A DNA stretch of 50,916 nt, taken from Roseburia sp. GTDB taxonomy: Bacteria > Bacillota > Clostridia > Lachnospirales > Lachnospiraceae. The notes beneath the pieces were generated by a model. That model saw only the letters and a program-made list of their open reading frames with translations, was not told the DNA's origin and did no database searches. The position numbers and the translations under genes are program-made. Location: positions 1-50,916 of the forward strand of contig JAMPFA010000009.1 of NCBI GenBank assembly GCA_023664725.1, given 5' to 3'. Shown in pieces: positions 1-8,731 of this stretch (positions are counted from its first letter, which is position 1; every line of letters begins with the position of its first letter).

Positions 1-1
1 A

Positions 2-208
2 CTATTTTTCTGCAAAACAACTTACAAAAGAACTTATGCAGTTTCAGAAAAATATAAAGTAGTCCCTTTCTTGTTCAATAATAAGTGGCAACACAGTGGT
101 AAAATTCTTTTAAAAATTGGAAGATACTTAAACTTTTGGAGAAAACAATATGTACCAATTCTACAAAAATCTAAAATGCTTTTTATCATCTATGCAGCCA
201 GTATATGA
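2..208 (+). CDS. C-terminal end of an unidentified protein (runs in from the left edge)
   Basis: An open frame enters from the left edge and stops with TGA at 206-208, giving the last 68 residues of a protein rich in Lys, aromatic and hydrophobic residues. I do not recognise the family. The main support that it is real is that its stop codon lies inside the loop of a well-formed Rho-independent terminator (195-220), as expected for the end of a transcription unit. The upstream part needed for identification is outside the window. Confidence 0.4.
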   Translation, partial: LFFCKTTYKRTYAVSEKYKVVPFLFNNKWQHSGKILLKIGRYLNFWRKQYVPILQKSKMLFIIYAASI

Positions 209-220
209 TGGCTGTTTTTT
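195..220 (+). terminator. Rho-independent terminator
   Basis: A CAGCCA / TGGCTG stem (195-200 with 209-214) closes an 8-base loop and is followed by six T (215-220). It ends the gene entering from the left edge. Confidence 0.75.
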
Positions 221-237
221 CTTATTCTCGGGGAAAG

Positions 238-482
238 ATGGCAGCATTTACAGAAAAATTTCTCCAGGCCATGGGGATTGATGCGGGCTGTCTCAGTGAT
301 CTGGAGTTGGACGGGGATACAGCTCTGGTAAACACGGATGCTTTGGAGTTGTGTCATGAAGTGGATGGAAAGCTTTATCTGAAAGTTCAGGGAGTCCGAT
401 ATCAGGTAATCGCCACATATGAGGATATAAAAGACCATGGGATGCAGGAGACCTTTTATTATTTAAATCAAAATGCAAATAG
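238..482 (+). pseudogene. Fragment of an unidentified protein fused to an ABC remnant
   Basis: From ATG 238 about 80 residues read as an acidic, protein-like sequence (for example KLYLKVQGVRYQVIATYED). Near 480 the sensible sequence moves to another frame, which encodes part of an ABC ATPase. Beyond that point this frame turns into an Arg-rich stretch typical of out-of-frame reading. I do not recognise the family. The fragment is probably what is left of one gene after a deletion joined it to the next. A short intact gene is possible but less likely. Confidence 0.3.
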
Positions 483-797
483 TCTGCAGGATTTTGCTTT
501 GATTCTCACTATACGGTGGAACGCAATGTGCAGATTCCGCTGGATTACACACAGGCGTCAAAAGCGGAGAAGAAGGAGAAGGTTTCCCGTATTTTGGAAA
601 CACTTCACATTCTGGACAAGAGAAATTCATATCCTGCCCAGCTCTTCGGCAGGCAAAAACAACGGGTGGCCATTGCACGGGCACTTATTAATGAGCCGAA
701 GGTGCTGCTCTGTGATGAGCCTACCGGGGCCTTGGATTCTGCGGCTTCCTATTGTAAAAGGATGGTGAGTATTGAGGATGGGAGACTGTGTGGGTAA
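483..797 (+). pseudogene. Decayed ABC transporter ATPase (MacB/LolD type)
   Basis: The frame encodes the middle of a MacB-type ATPase: a region like [14 protein letters not shown] that normally follows the Q-loop, a signature region reading LFGRQKQR instead of LSGGQKQR, and a Walker B/D-loop [13 protein letters not shown]. Directly after the D-loop the sequence jumps to [14 protein letters not shown], which normally follows the switch histidine, so about 25 residues including that histidine are missing. The Walker A half is also absent. With both nucleotide-binding ends lost and the signature damaged, this cannot be an active ATPase. It shows no permease partner here. Confidence 0.8.
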
Positions 798-814
798 AAA
801 ATATTTGCAAAGGC

Positions 815-843
815 TTTACACTTGGCATATTTGCCACTATAAT
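815..843 (+). promoter_or_regulatory. Promoter with an inverted repeat in the spacer
   Basis: A -35 box TTTACA (815-820) and a -10 box TATAAT (838-843) are separated by exactly 17 bases. The spacer contains TGGCA-TATT-TGCCA (823-836), a perfect inverted repeat that could be an operator. It should drive the genes from 866, and possibly metG and tatD. Confidence 0.7.
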
Positions 844-865
844 TAAGAAAAAGGGGGTGATTCAT

Positions 866-1045
866 ATGCCAACCGAAAAAAAATTGAATGTGAATCTATT
901 AGATAAGCTGGATTTATTGGAAAGGCTGGAAATGGCGGATAATGAAGGTGGCTATGAGAAAATAAAACAACAGCTTGCATTTGAAAGGAAATGTATTGAA
1001 CGTAAGCTTTACCAACAGCCACCCCTTACAAGTGATAATCATTAA
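866..1045 (+). CDS. Small conserved-looking hypothetical protein (59 aa)
   Basis: ATG 866 is preceded by a GGGGGTG ribosome binding site about 6 bases upstream, and a sigma-A-type promoter lies at 815-843. The product is a charged, helical 59-residue protein with no membrane segment or cysteine pair. I do not recognise the family. It is the first gene of a likely operon with a zinc-ribbon protein, metG and tatD. The frame is open further upstream, but no good ribosome binding site supports an earlier start. Confidence 0.6.
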   Translation: MPTEKKLNVNLLDKLDLLERLEMADNEGGYEKIKQQLAFERKCIERKLYQQPPLTSDNH

Positions 1046-1080
1046 AGATTCCAAATTTAAAGGTGTAAAGGAGAATGTGT

Positions 1081-1530
1081 ATGAGTTTTATAGATAAGTT
1101 AGGGGATTCCATTGTTTCTATGAGCAAGGATGTGGGCCAGAAGGCAAAAGAGGCCTCTGGCATAGCAAAATTAAAGCTGGATATCCGCATTAAACAGGAA
1201 TATGTAAAGGAGCAATATGCCCAGTTAGGGAAAGTATATTATGAGGCGCACAAGGATGAGGATGTGCCGGAGAAACAGCAGTTTGAGAAAATTGCAGAGG
1301 CCTTAGATGAAATCGATCAGATGGAGCTTCAGGTTTTGGAGCTGAAAAAGGCAAGGAGATGCCCGAACTGCGGAGTAGAAGCTTCCGATACGGCAGAGTT
1401 TTGCAGCAACTGTGGAGCAAAACTTGGGGTGGTAGTAGGTGAGGGTAAAGCAGAAGATGTAAGCGGCAGCCAGCCCACAGAGGACGTGGAACTGGAAGAG
1501 GAGCCGGATAGCGATTCAGAATGGCTTTAA
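1081..1530 (+). CDS. Zinc-ribbon protein with N-terminal coiled coil
   Basis: A 149-residue soluble protein. The first ~95 residues are Lys/Glu-rich and heptad-like, consistent with a long helix or coiled coil. A CPNCG...CSNCG zinc ribbon follows (about residues 97-120), then a very acidic tail. The ribosome binding site AAAGGAG (1067-1073) is correctly placed for ATG 1081 but too close to an ATG six bases upstream, so 1081 is chosen. Such zinc_ribbon_2-type proteins are common in Clostridia and lack a defined role. The position just before metG suggests co-transcription, not a shared function. Confidence 0.75.
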   Translation: MSFIDKLGDSIVSMSKDVGQKAKEASGIAKLKLDIRIKQEYVKEQYAQLGKVYYEAHKDEDVPEKQQFEKIAEALDEIDQMELQVLELKKARRCPNCGVEASDTAEFCSNCGAKLGVVVGEGKAEDVSGSQPTEDVELEEEPDSDSEWL

Positions 1531-1567
1531 AATAGAAATAGATTGGAAAATAAGGAGAAACAATAAC

Positions 1568-3526
1568 ATGAGCAGCAAAGGAAAGTATTACATTACAACA
1601 GCCATTGCCTATACTTCAGGAAAACCCCATATCGGCAATACTTACGAGATTGTGCTGGCAGATGCCATTGCACGGTTTAAGCGGCAGGAGGGATATGAAG
1701 TCTATTTTCAGACAGGTACGGATGAGCATGGACAGAAAATCCAGGATAAGGCACAGGCAGCAGGCATTACGCCCAAGGAGTATGTGGACAACGTGGCAGG
1801 ACAGGTGAAAGATATATGGGATATGATGAACACTTCCTATGACAATTTTGTCCGCACCACAGATGAAGATCATGAGAGACAGGTAAAAAAGATTTTTAAG
1901 AAGCTTTACGACAAGGGAGATATTTATAAAGGAGCTTATGAGGGAATGTACTGTGTTCCCTGTGAATCTTTTTGGACAGACTCACAGTTGAAGGACGGCA
2001 GATGCCCGGACTGCGGCGGCCCGGTTTCTCCGGCAAAGGAGGAGGCATATTTCTTTAAAATGAGCAAATATGCCGACAGACTAATCGAGCATATCAATAC
2101 ACACCCGGAATTTATCCAGCCGGTGGCAAGGAAAAATGAGATGATGAACAATTTCCTTCTGCCGGGTCTTCAGGATCTTTGTGTATCCCGGACTTCTTTT
2201 AGCTGGGGGATTCCTGTTGATTTTGATCCCAAACATGTGGTGTATGTGTGGCTGGATGCATTGACAAACTATATTACAAAGATTGGCTATGATGCAGACG
2301 GAAATTCCACAGAACTTTTCAACAAAAACTGGCCGGCAGAGTTACATTTAATAGGAAAAGATATTATCCGTTTCCATACGATTTACTGGCCGATTTTTCT
2401 TATGGCATTGGATCTGCCCCTTCCGAAACAGGTTTTCGGGCATCCATGGCTTTTGCAGGGAAGCGGGAAAATGAGCAAATCTAAAGGAAATGTGCTGTAT
2501 GCAGATGAGCTTGTAGATTTCTTCGGAGTAGATGCAGTGCGTTATTTTGTGCTTCATGAAATGCCCTTTGACAATGACGGTGTGATTTCCTGGGAGCTTA
2601 TGGTGGAAAGGTTAAACTCTGACCTTGCAAACACTCTGGGCAATTTGGTGAACCGTACGATTTCCATGAGTAATAAATATTTTGATGGCGTAGTGAGAGA
2701 TGAAGGAGCTGCAGAACCGATAGATGAGGAACTGAAACAGGTTGTCACCGGAACGGTGTCCAAAGTGGAAGCAAAAATGGCAGACCTTCGTGTGGCAGAT
2801 GCCATTACCGAGGTGTTTAATCTCTTTAAGCGCTGCAACAAATATATAGACGAGACAACTCCCTGGATCCTTGCAAAAGATGAGGCGTCAAAACCCCGTC
2901 TTGCTACTGTACTTTATAATCTGGTGGAGAGCATCAGCATTGGGGCAACTCTCCTTCACAGCTTTATGCCCCAGACAGCAGAGGAAATTTTGGCTCAGTT
3001 AAATGCTGCCCAGGTAGCTTACGATGAGCTGGGAACTTTCGGACATTATCAGAGTGGTAATAAAGTAGTGGAGAAACCGGAAATCCTTTTTGCAAGGCTG
3101 GACTTAGAGGAAGTTATGAAAAAAGTGGAAGAACTTTACCCTGAGCCACAGGAGAAAGCGGCAGATAGTGAAGAACCTGGCATCGATATTGCGGCTAAGG
3201 AAGAAGTCTCTTACGATGATTTTATAAAGATGCAGTTCCAAGTTGGAAAAATCATTGAGTGTAAAGCGGTGGAGAAATCTAAAAAGCTGTTATGCTCTCA
3301 GGTAAAGATCGGCAGTCAGGTGAAACAGATTGTTTCCGGCATCCGCAAATACTATACACCGGAGGAGATGGTAGGCAAGAAAGTCATGGTACTGGTCAAC
3401 TTAAAGCCTGCCAAGTTAGCGGGAGTTCTCTCAGAGGGCATGTTGCTCTGTGCAGAAAATGAAAAGGGAGAGTTGGCTTTGATGGAGCCGGATAAGGATA
3501 TGCCTTCTGGAGCGGAGATTTGCTAA
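1568..3526 (+). CDS. metG: Methionine-tRNA ligase
   Basis: Charges tRNA-Met with methionine at the cost of ATP in the cytoplasm. The 652-residue protein has the class I HIGH-type motif (PHIGNTYE, near residue 21), the KMSKSKGN loop near residue 300, a zinc-binding insert with two cysteine pairs (CVPCESFW, CPDCGGP), an anticodon-binding helical domain, and a C-terminal EMAP/Trbp111-like tRNA-binding domain (about residues 550-652). Length and order match bacterial dimeric MetRS. The ribosome binding site AAGGAG precedes the ATG. tatD follows after one base, the usual Firmicute metG-tatD order. No T-box leader is visible in the 37 bases upstream. Confidence 0.98.
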   Translation: MSSKGKYYITTAIAYTSGKPHIGNTYEIVLADAIARFKRQEGYEVYFQTGTDEHGQKIQDKAQAAGITPKEYVDNVAGQVKDIWDMMNTSYDNFVRTTDEDHERQVKKIFKKLYDKGDIYKGAYEGMYCVPCESFWTDSQLKDGRCPDCGGPVSPAKEEAYFFKMSKYADRLIEHINTHPEFIQPVARKNEMMNNFLLPGLQDLCVSRTSFSWGIPVDFDPKHVVYVWLDALTNYITKIGYDADGNSTELFNKNWPAELHLIGKDIIRFHTIYWPIFLMALDLPLPKQVFGHPWLLQGSGKMSKSKGNVLYADELVDFFGVDAVRYFVLHEMPFDNDGVISWELMVERLNSDLANTLGNLVNRTISMSNKYFDGVVRDEGAAEPIDEELKQVVTGTVSKVEAKMADLRVADAITEVFNLFKRCNKYIDETTPWILAKDEASKPRLATVLYNLVESISIGATLLHSFMPQTAEEILAQLNAAQVAYDELGTFGHYQSGNKVVEKPEILFARLDLEEVMKKVEELYPEPQEKAADSEEPGIDIAAKEEVSYDDFIKMQFQVGKIIECKAVEKSKKLLCSQVKIGSQVKQIVSGIRKYYTPEEMVGKKVMVLVNLKPAKLAGVLSEGMLLCAENEKGELALMEPDKDMPSGAEIC

Positions 3527-3527
3527 T

Positions 3528-4304
3528 ATGATATTTGAGACACATGCCCATTATGATGATGAAAAGTTTGAAAATGACAGAGATTTGTTAATTTCGGATT
3601 TGCTAAGCGGAAAAATTTCCAGCATTATTAATGTATCGTCGTCAGTGGAAAGCATTTGGACTGGGATTGCCTTGGCAGAAAAGTATGAGAAAGTCTATGC
3701 GGCAGTGGGGGTGCATCCCAGCGATATTGACGGGCTGAACGAAGAAAGCTTTTCCTGGATAAAAGAACAGTGCAGTCATCCCAAGGTGGCTGCGGTAGGT
3801 GAGATTGGCCTGGACTACTATTGGGAGAAGGAAGAGGAGGTGCGGAAAAGCCAAAGGGAATGGTTTTTCCGCCAGATGAAGCTGGCAGAGGAGGTTAATC
3901 TTCCGGTTATCATCCATTCCAGAGATGCGGCGGAGCATACCATGCAGATGATGAAAGAGGTTCACGCCGAGAATATCCCGGGTGTAGTCCATTGCTATTC
4001 CTATTCGCTGGAAATGGCAAGGGAATTTGTGAAAATGGGCTATTACATTGGGGTAGGGGGCGTGGTGACCTTTAAAAATGCCAAAAAGCTAAAGGAAGTT
4101 GTTCAGGGTATTCCCTTAGAGAGAATCCTCTTGGAGACGGATGCCCCCTATATGGCGCCGGAGCCACACCGGGGAACCAGAAACCATTCCGGTAACCTGA
4201 CCTATGTGGCAGCGGAAATAGCCAGATTAAAAGGAATTACTTCACAGAAGGTGGAGGAAGTTACTCTTCAAAATGCCAGAGTGTTGTTTCAGAAAGTACG
4301 TTGA
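3528..4304 (+). CDS. tatD: TatD family metal-dependent hydrolase (deoxyribonuclease)
   Basis: A 258-residue TIM-barrel metallohydrolase. Metal-ligand motifs are visible in order: ETHAHYDD at the N-terminus, GEIGLDYYW (metal-bridging Glu), VIIHSRDA, VVHCYSYS, and LLETDAPYMAP near the C-terminus. Family members act as 3'-5' DNA exonucleases or D-aminoacyl-tRNA-type hydrolases; the precise substrate here is inferred only. The start lies one base after the metG stop, so translation is probably coupled. A terminator-like hairpin follows. Confidence 0.93.
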   Translation: MIFETHAHYDDEKFENDRDLLISDLLSGKISSIINVSSSVESIWTGIALAEKYEKVYAAVGVHPSDIDGLNEESFSWIKEQCSHPKVAAVGEIGLDYYWEKEEEVRKSQREWFFRQMKLAEEVNLPVIIHSRDAAEHTMQMMKEVHAENIPGVVHCYSYSLEMAREFVKMGYYIGVGGVVTFKNAKKLKEVVQGIPLERILLETDAPYMAPEPHRGTRNHSGNLTYVAAEIARLKGITSQKVEEVTLQNARVLFQKVR

Positions 4305-4331
4305 TGATATACAGGCAAGTGATTTCATCTG

Positions 4332-4382
4332 CGGTGGTCAAAGCGACAATTTGTACGTTTTGACCGTTGCGGGTGTTTTTTA
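4332..4382 (+). terminator. Probable terminator after tatD
   Basis: GGTCAAAGCG (4336-4345) pairs with CGTTTTGACC around a short loop, allowing wobble pairs. The stem may extend outward, and a run of T starts at 4376. It lies between tatD and the convergent minus-strand gene ending at 4380. The stem is imperfect and the T run sits a few bases after it, so certainty is moderate. Confidence 0.55.
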
Positions 4383-5168
4383 TTGCTTTTGATCCAGTTC
4401 GACGGTATCCCTCCAGTAACGTTTGGGGATGTTCTGACTCTGCAGTTTGGGATTGATCCTTGCCTCGATAGCTATCGTGTCAAAAAATGTTTTCCATAAT
4501 TTTCGGTACTCCTGTTCTTCTGGGGAATATCGTTTTATTATATCTAAATTTATTTTTTCGGCATCCACAATCATATAATTCTTGCCGGATTTATGTACAG
4601 CTGCAATTTTGTGGGTGGCGTCATAGACAAGAAAGTTTTCCAGGGGGAACCGATCTGTAAAATGCTCTGCCACAATAGGCAAAACATCATTTTTGGGGTG
4701 GATCATGGAAAAAAGTATTCCGCTTTCCAGTTCTGCAAACCGCAGAAATTCAATCACATGATGGGCTTCGTTGTCTGTCTGTCGGCAAAGCTCAAAAATG
4801 CAGGAAATACAGGGCTCTGCGAGATATTCCAAAATTTTTTCTCCCTCTGGCAGGGCAAGAGCCATCACAATAGTCTGGTAAATAGCATTTGCTTTGTCCA
4901 TGGTAAGTTTCCTGCAATTTCCATCCGCCATGGCACATTTGCAGATAATTTCAAAAAAGGGGATACCGAGACGGCGGATCAAAGTCCGGGAAACCTTCTG
5001 GCTTTTTTCCAGATCAGGTTTTACCTCAATATATTCATGGAAGAGCAGAATTTCTCCGCAGTTATCTGAACTAAGCTGTATATTTTTGTGTCCATAATGG
5101 CTGTCCCAGGCATCATAGACTCCGGTTAAAATACCGTCGAGGCTGTTCTCGCATTGAAAAACGTACAT
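4380..5168 (-). CDS. TIGR03915-type DNA metabolism protein, partner of the radical SAM protein
   Basis: A 262-residue soluble protein starting MYVFQCENSLDGILTGVYDA, the characteristic opening of the family that accompanies TIGR03916 radical SAM proteins and is often described as a probable DNA metabolism protein, sometimes fused to uracil-DNA glycosylase-like domains. The biochemical role is not established. Here it directly follows the radical SAM gene on the same strand, about 40 bases apart, so they should be co-transcribed. The LexA-like box at that promoter suggests damage induction for both. The family assignment is from sequence resemblance alone. Confidence 0.8.
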   Translation of the reverse strand: MYVFQCENSLDGILTGVYDAWDSHYGHKNIQLSSDNCGEILLFHEYIEVKPDLEKSQKVSRTLIRRLGIPFFEIICKCAMADGNCRKLTMDKANAIYQTIVMALALPEGEKILEYLAEPCISCIFELCRQTDNEAHHVIEFLRFAELESGILFSMIHPKNDVLPIVAEHFTDRFPLENFLVYDATHKIAAVHKSGKNYMIVDAEKINLDIIKRYSPEEQEYRKLWKTFFDTIAIEARINPKLQSQNIPKRYWRDTVELDQKQ

Positions 5169-5207
5169 TTTTTTCTCCTTATAGAGGTGGTCAGGCTATC
5201 AAAAAAC

Positions 5208-6563
5208 TCAGACTGTGAAATTCACATCGTCAAACAGGGACAATTGCTCATATCCCTGCTGCCGTATTTCCCTGGGAATCTGAGAGCTGTCGTTTAACAG
5301 GCTGCGGCAGATATAGTTTTCCTCTATCTTTGTGGGATACATCATCCGGCCGGAGCAAGTGATAAAGTATAGGGCACGTTTTAAGACTACCCCGATTTTT
5401 TTTAAGTCCGGGAAATCCAGCCTGTTTCCCCGTCTCGCTTTTACAATCCGCTTTGCTGATTTTGCACCGATGCCGGGAACCCGGAGCAGCGTTTTGTAGT
5501 CGGCAGTGCCAATTTCCACCGGAAAATATTCTAAATGCCGCAAAGCCCAGTCACACTTGGGATCAAGATAAATATTAAAATTAGGTTTATCTTCTGAGAG
5601 AAGTTCATCCACAGTGAAGTGATAATAGCGCAAAAGCCAGTCTGCCTGATAAAGCCTGTGTTCCCGGAGAAGAGGCGGGCCAGAGGGCAGGGTCGGGAGG
5701 CTGGCATTCTGGTTTACGTTCACAAAAGCAGAGTAAAATACACGTTTCAGCCCAAACTTCTGATATAATCCTTCTGCTACACTCATAATCTGAAAATCAT
5801 TTTCCGGGGTGGCGCCGATGATCATTTGGGTACTCTGCCCCGCTGGTACAAACTTGGGAGCTTTACGGTAAACCATAAGTTCATTTTTATTTTCTGTAAT
5901 CCCGTTTTGGATCTGGCGCATGGGGGTCAGTATGGTGTGGCGGGATTTGCAGGGAGCAAGTTTTTTTAAGGCATCGCTGGTGGGAAGCTCTAAGTTAATG
6001 CTCATGCGGTCTGCCAGAAACCCGGTTTTTTCGATGAGTACCGGGTCCGCCCCGGGAATAGCTTTTACATGGATATAGCCCTGAAAGCGGTAAAAAGTGC
6101 GCAGTTTGTAGATGGCTTCATAAATCAGCCCCATTGTATAAGTTGGATTCTCTATAATACCTGAACTTAAAAATAAACCCTCGATATAATTTCTGCGGTA
6201 AAACTCGATAGTAAGCCTACAGATTTCCTCAGGGGTAAAGGTGGCCCGGGGAATGTCGTTGTCACGGCTGTTCTGGCAGTAGCTGCAGTTAAATACGCAC
6301 TCATTGGTAAAAAGAATCTTTAACAGGGATATGCATCTGCCGTCGGCGGCGAAGGAGTGGCAGATTCCGCAGCTTTTGGCATTGCCAATGCCGGTGCCGT
6401 CCCCACTTCTGTCCACACCGCTGGAGGTGCAGGCGACATCATACTTTGCCGCATCTGTCAAAATTGTCAGTTTTTCCATAATGGTTGGAGATAAATTGAC
6501 CGCAGGGGCAGAATTTTTGGAAAAATCGGTTAAAAGGCTTGGATTGTCCGCTGTTAAATGCAT
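5208..6563 (-). CDS. Putative DNA modification/repair radical SAM protein (TIGR03916 type)
   Basis: A 451-residue radical SAM enzyme. The cluster motif is CVFNCSYC (CX3CX2C), preceded by a conserved GICHSFAADGRCISLLK segment. Near the C-terminus a helix-hairpin-helix DNA-binding motif reads LLRVPGIGAKSAKRIVKAR. This combination is typical of the TIGR03916 family, which is linked to DNA repair by context but has no proven reaction. The start at 6563 is chosen because AAGGAG sits 7 bases upstream; the upstream-open frame has no such site. A promoter at 6613-6641 carries a LexA-like box across the expected transcription start. Confidence 0.88.
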   Translation of the reverse strand: MHLTADNPSLLTDFSKNSAPAVNLSPTIMEKLTILTDAAKYDVACTSSGVDRSGDGTGIGNAKSCGICHSFAADGRCISLLKILFTNECVFNCSYCQNSRDNDIPRATFTPEEICRLTIEFYRRNYIEGLFLSSGIIENPTYTMGLIYEAIYKLRTFYRFQGYIHVKAIPGADPVLIEKTGFLADRMSINLELPTSDALKKLAPCKSRHTILTPMRQIQNGITENKNELMVYRKAPKFVPAGQSTQMIIGATPENDFQIMSVAEGLYQKFGLKRVFYSAFVNVNQNASLPTLPSGPPLLREHRLYQADWLLRYYHFTVDELLSEDKPNFNIYLDPKCDWALRHLEYFPVEIGTADYKTLLRVPGIGAKSAKRIVKARRGNRLDFPDLKKIGVVLKRALYFITCSGRMMYPTKIEENYICRSLLNDSSQIPREIRQQGYEQLSLFDDVNFTV

Positions 6564-6590
6564 ATCGTGGCTCCTTACAAAATATTTGAC

Positions 6591-6604
6591 AAAACATTTG
6601 TTCG
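6591..6604 (-). promoter_or_regulatory. LexA (SOS) box
   Basis: Read on the minus strand the site is CGAACAAATGTTTT, which matches the Gram-positive LexA consensus CGAACRNRYGTTYC at 13 of 14 positions. It begins about 9 bases downstream of the -10 box at 6613-6618, so it should cover the transcription start and block initiation when LexA is bound. Confidence 0.7.
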
Positions 6605-6612
6605 ATAATAGA

Positions 6613-6641
6613 ATGATAGCATAGAAAAAGTGAAAAATCAA
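6613..6641 (-). promoter_or_regulatory. Promoter of the radical SAM operon
   Basis: On the minus strand TTGATT (6641-6636) and TATCAT (6618-6613) are separated by 17 bases. The LexA-like box lies immediately downstream, followed by the AAGGAG ribosome binding site and the ATG at 6563. Confidence 0.55.
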
Positions 6642-6770
6642 GGAAAAGAGAATATTTGTTCTGCTGGAATATTGTTGAAAAAAAGGTTAGAATAGTTTAA
6701 GTTTCAAAGAAAATAAATGAAAGCATTTGATGCCTGCTATCCGGGTATCGTTTGACAGAAAGGAAACACC

Positions 6771-7637
6771 GTGGCATACTTAGGAAATCCCCAAAATACC
6801 ATTGCAGTACTGCAAAAATACAATTTTAATTTTCAGAAAAAATTTGGACAGAATTTTCTCATTGATACCCATGTGCTGGATAAGATTATGGATCATGCGA
6901 AGATTACCGACGAAGACTTTGTATTGGAAATCGGTCCGGGTATTGGAACTATGACCCAGTATCTGTGCGAGCGGGCAAGAGAAGTGACAGCGGTGGAGAT
7001 TGACAGCAATTTGATTCCTATTTTAGAGGATACTTTAAGTGAATATTCTAATGTAGAGATTCTTCATGGGGACATTCTCAAGGTGGATATCGCCAGGCTT
7101 GTGCAGGAAAAAAATGGAGGAAAGCCAGTAAAAGTGGTGGCAAACCTTCCATATTATATTACAACGCCTATTATCATGGGTCTGTTCGAGAGCCATGTTC
7201 CCATAGACAGCATTACTGTTATGGTGCAAAAAGAGGTGGCAGAGAGGATGCAGGCAAACCCTGGCACGAAAGATTATGGAGCGTTAACTCTGGCTGTACA
7301 GTATTATTCCAGGCCAGAAATTGTGGCAAATGTTCCTCCTAACTGTTTTATGCCAAGACCTAAAGTGGGGAGTGCAGTAATCTGCTTAAACCGACATAAA
7401 ACTCCGATTGTTCAGGTAGAAGATGAAAAATTAATGTTTGATTTAATACGAGCTTCTTTCAATCAGAGAAGAAAGACACTGGCGAATGGGTTGAATAATT
7501 CCCCAGAGATCTCTCTTGGCAAAGAGAAGATTCAGAAGTGTTTGCAGGAGCTGGGAGTTTCTGAGACAATCCGGGGAGAAGCATTGACTTTAGAGCAGTT
7601 TGCCAGACTTTCTGATATGATAAAAAATAAAATTTAA
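6771..7637 (+). CDS. rsmA: 16S rRNA dimethyladenosine transferase (KsgA)
   Basis: Dimethylates two adjacent adenosines in the 3' helix of 16S rRNA, using S-adenosylmethionine, during small-subunit maturation. The 288-residue protein shows GQNFLID, the SAM-binding VLEIGPGIGTMTQYL (near residue 50), an acidic VEID loop, and the catalytic ANLPYYITTPI motif near residue 124. The small C-terminal domain follows. Start codon is GTG 6771, 7 bases after AAAGGA. Length is normal. It is followed by spoIID after about 100 bases, with no clear terminator. Confidence 0.97.
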   Translation: MAYLGNPQNTIAVLQKYNFNFQKKFGQNFLIDTHVLDKIMDHAKITDEDFVLEIGPGIGTMTQYLCERAREVTAVEIDSNLIPILEDTLSEYSNVEILHGDILKVDIARLVQEKNGGKPVKVVANLPYYITTPIIMGLFESHVPIDSITVMVQKEVAERMQANPGTKDYGALTLAVQYYSRPEIVANVPPNCFMPRPKVGSAVICLNRHKTPIVQVEDEKLMFDLIRASFNQRRKTLANGLNNSPEISLGKEKIQKCLQELGVSETIRGEALTLEQFARLSDMIKNKI

Positions 7638-7682
7638 AATTATCTTTTTTTATCATATTGATAATAAAGGACAATTCAACAG

Positions 7683-7710
7683 GCATATTTTCCTTTCTCC
7701 TTCATATATT
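7683..7710 (+). promoter_or_regulatory. Candidate sigma-E promoter of spoIID
   Basis: GCATATT (7683-7689) fits the sigma-E -35 pattern KMATATT. After 13 bases CATATATT (7703-7710) resembles the -10 CATACANT. In Bacillus and Clostridia spoIID is a mother-cell sigma-E gene, which makes the placement sensible. Confidence 0.45.
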
Positions 7711-7743
7711 AAAGATAAGGACAAACTAAGGTATCTATAACAG

Positions 7744-8664
7744 ATGAAGGATTTTTTATACCGAATTGCATTATGTATGGCATTATTCGTACTTATTCCT
7801 CTAATAGTTACGCTTCTAGCACAGGGAAGCGGAAAAAATTATATTGGAAAGTTGTCTGAGGATAGAAGGGAACAGCAGGAATCAGGGTTGGATGAGGATA
7901 TGCTTATCGGTATTGTGGCAAATGAGATAAGTATCTCATCAGAACCGGAAGCTATGAAAGTCCAGGCGGTGATCGCCCGGACGAATTGTATTAGGGCAAT
8001 CCAAAAAGGAGAAAATCTGCCGGAGGGATTGACGAAAAGTGAGATGATGCGGCTCTGGGGGAGTGAAAATTTTACAGATTACTACAGTCAGTTGGAAAAT
8101 TGCATTGAGTCTACAAAGGGCATTGTCATTACTTATCAGGGGGAGTATATCCAGGCGGATTATCACACTGCCAGCGCCGGGTATACGAGGAATGCCCAGG
8201 AGATATATGCAAATGAAGACTTTCCTTATCTGAAAAGTGTGGAAAGCCGTAGTGACATTACATCTCCGAATTTTTTTAAGGTGATTTTTTATAATACAGA
8301 AGAATTTTTACAGACAGCTCAGAGTTTTTTTCCGGAGGATATGCAGGGAAAAACAGCGTCAGAAATCTTGACTGCTTTTGGGATCACAAAACGGGACGGG
8401 GCAGATTATGTGACAGAAGTCACAATAGGAGAAAATACGTATTCAGGAGAAGAAATCCGTCTCGCATTTGGGTGGAATTCCTCCTGTTTTTATCTCCGTG
8501 AGGTGGACGGAGACATTAGAGTGGTGACAAAGGGCCTGGGTCACGGGCTGGGGCTCAGTATTTGTGGAGCGCAGGCTCTGGCAAAATCCGGTTATTCCTA
8601 TAAAGATATTTTGAAATATTATTATGCGGATATTGAATTTGCCACCACAGTTTCATCTGAATAG
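7744..8664 (+). CDS. spoIID: Stage II sporulation protein D (lytic transglycosylase)
   Basis: Cleaves septal peptidoglycan glycan strands during engulfment, anchored in the mother-cell membrane. The 306-residue protein has an N-terminal membrane anchor (about residues 9-26) and a SpoIID domain. Family marks include IGIVANEISISSEPEAMKVQ, with the likely catalytic Glu in NEI, the HTASAGYT motif near residue 141, and a C-terminal GLGHGLGLSICGAQALA segment. It is followed by a LytM-domain protein, the same spoIID-spoIIQ order as in Bacillus and Clostridia. A sigma-E-like promoter lies upstream. Confidence 0.92.
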   Translation: MKDFLYRIALCMALFVLIPLIVTLLAQGSGKNYIGKLSEDRREQQESGLDEDMLIGIVANEISISSEPEAMKVQAVIARTNCIRAIQKGENLPEGLTKSEMMRLWGSENFTDYYSQLENCIESTKGIVITYQGEYIQADYHTASAGYTRNAQEIYANEDFPYLKSVESRSDITSPNFFKVIFYNTEEFLQTAQSFFPEDMQGKTASEILTAFGITKRDGADYVTEVTIGENTYSGEEIRLAFGWNSSCFYLREVDGDIRVVTKGLGHGLGLSICGAQALAKSGYSYKDILKYYYADIEFATTVSSE

Positions 8665-8731
8665 AGAAGAATGATAAATTTTTTTGCATGTGAATAAAAC
8701 CTCGGAATATGCACAAGCTATATTCAGCACA

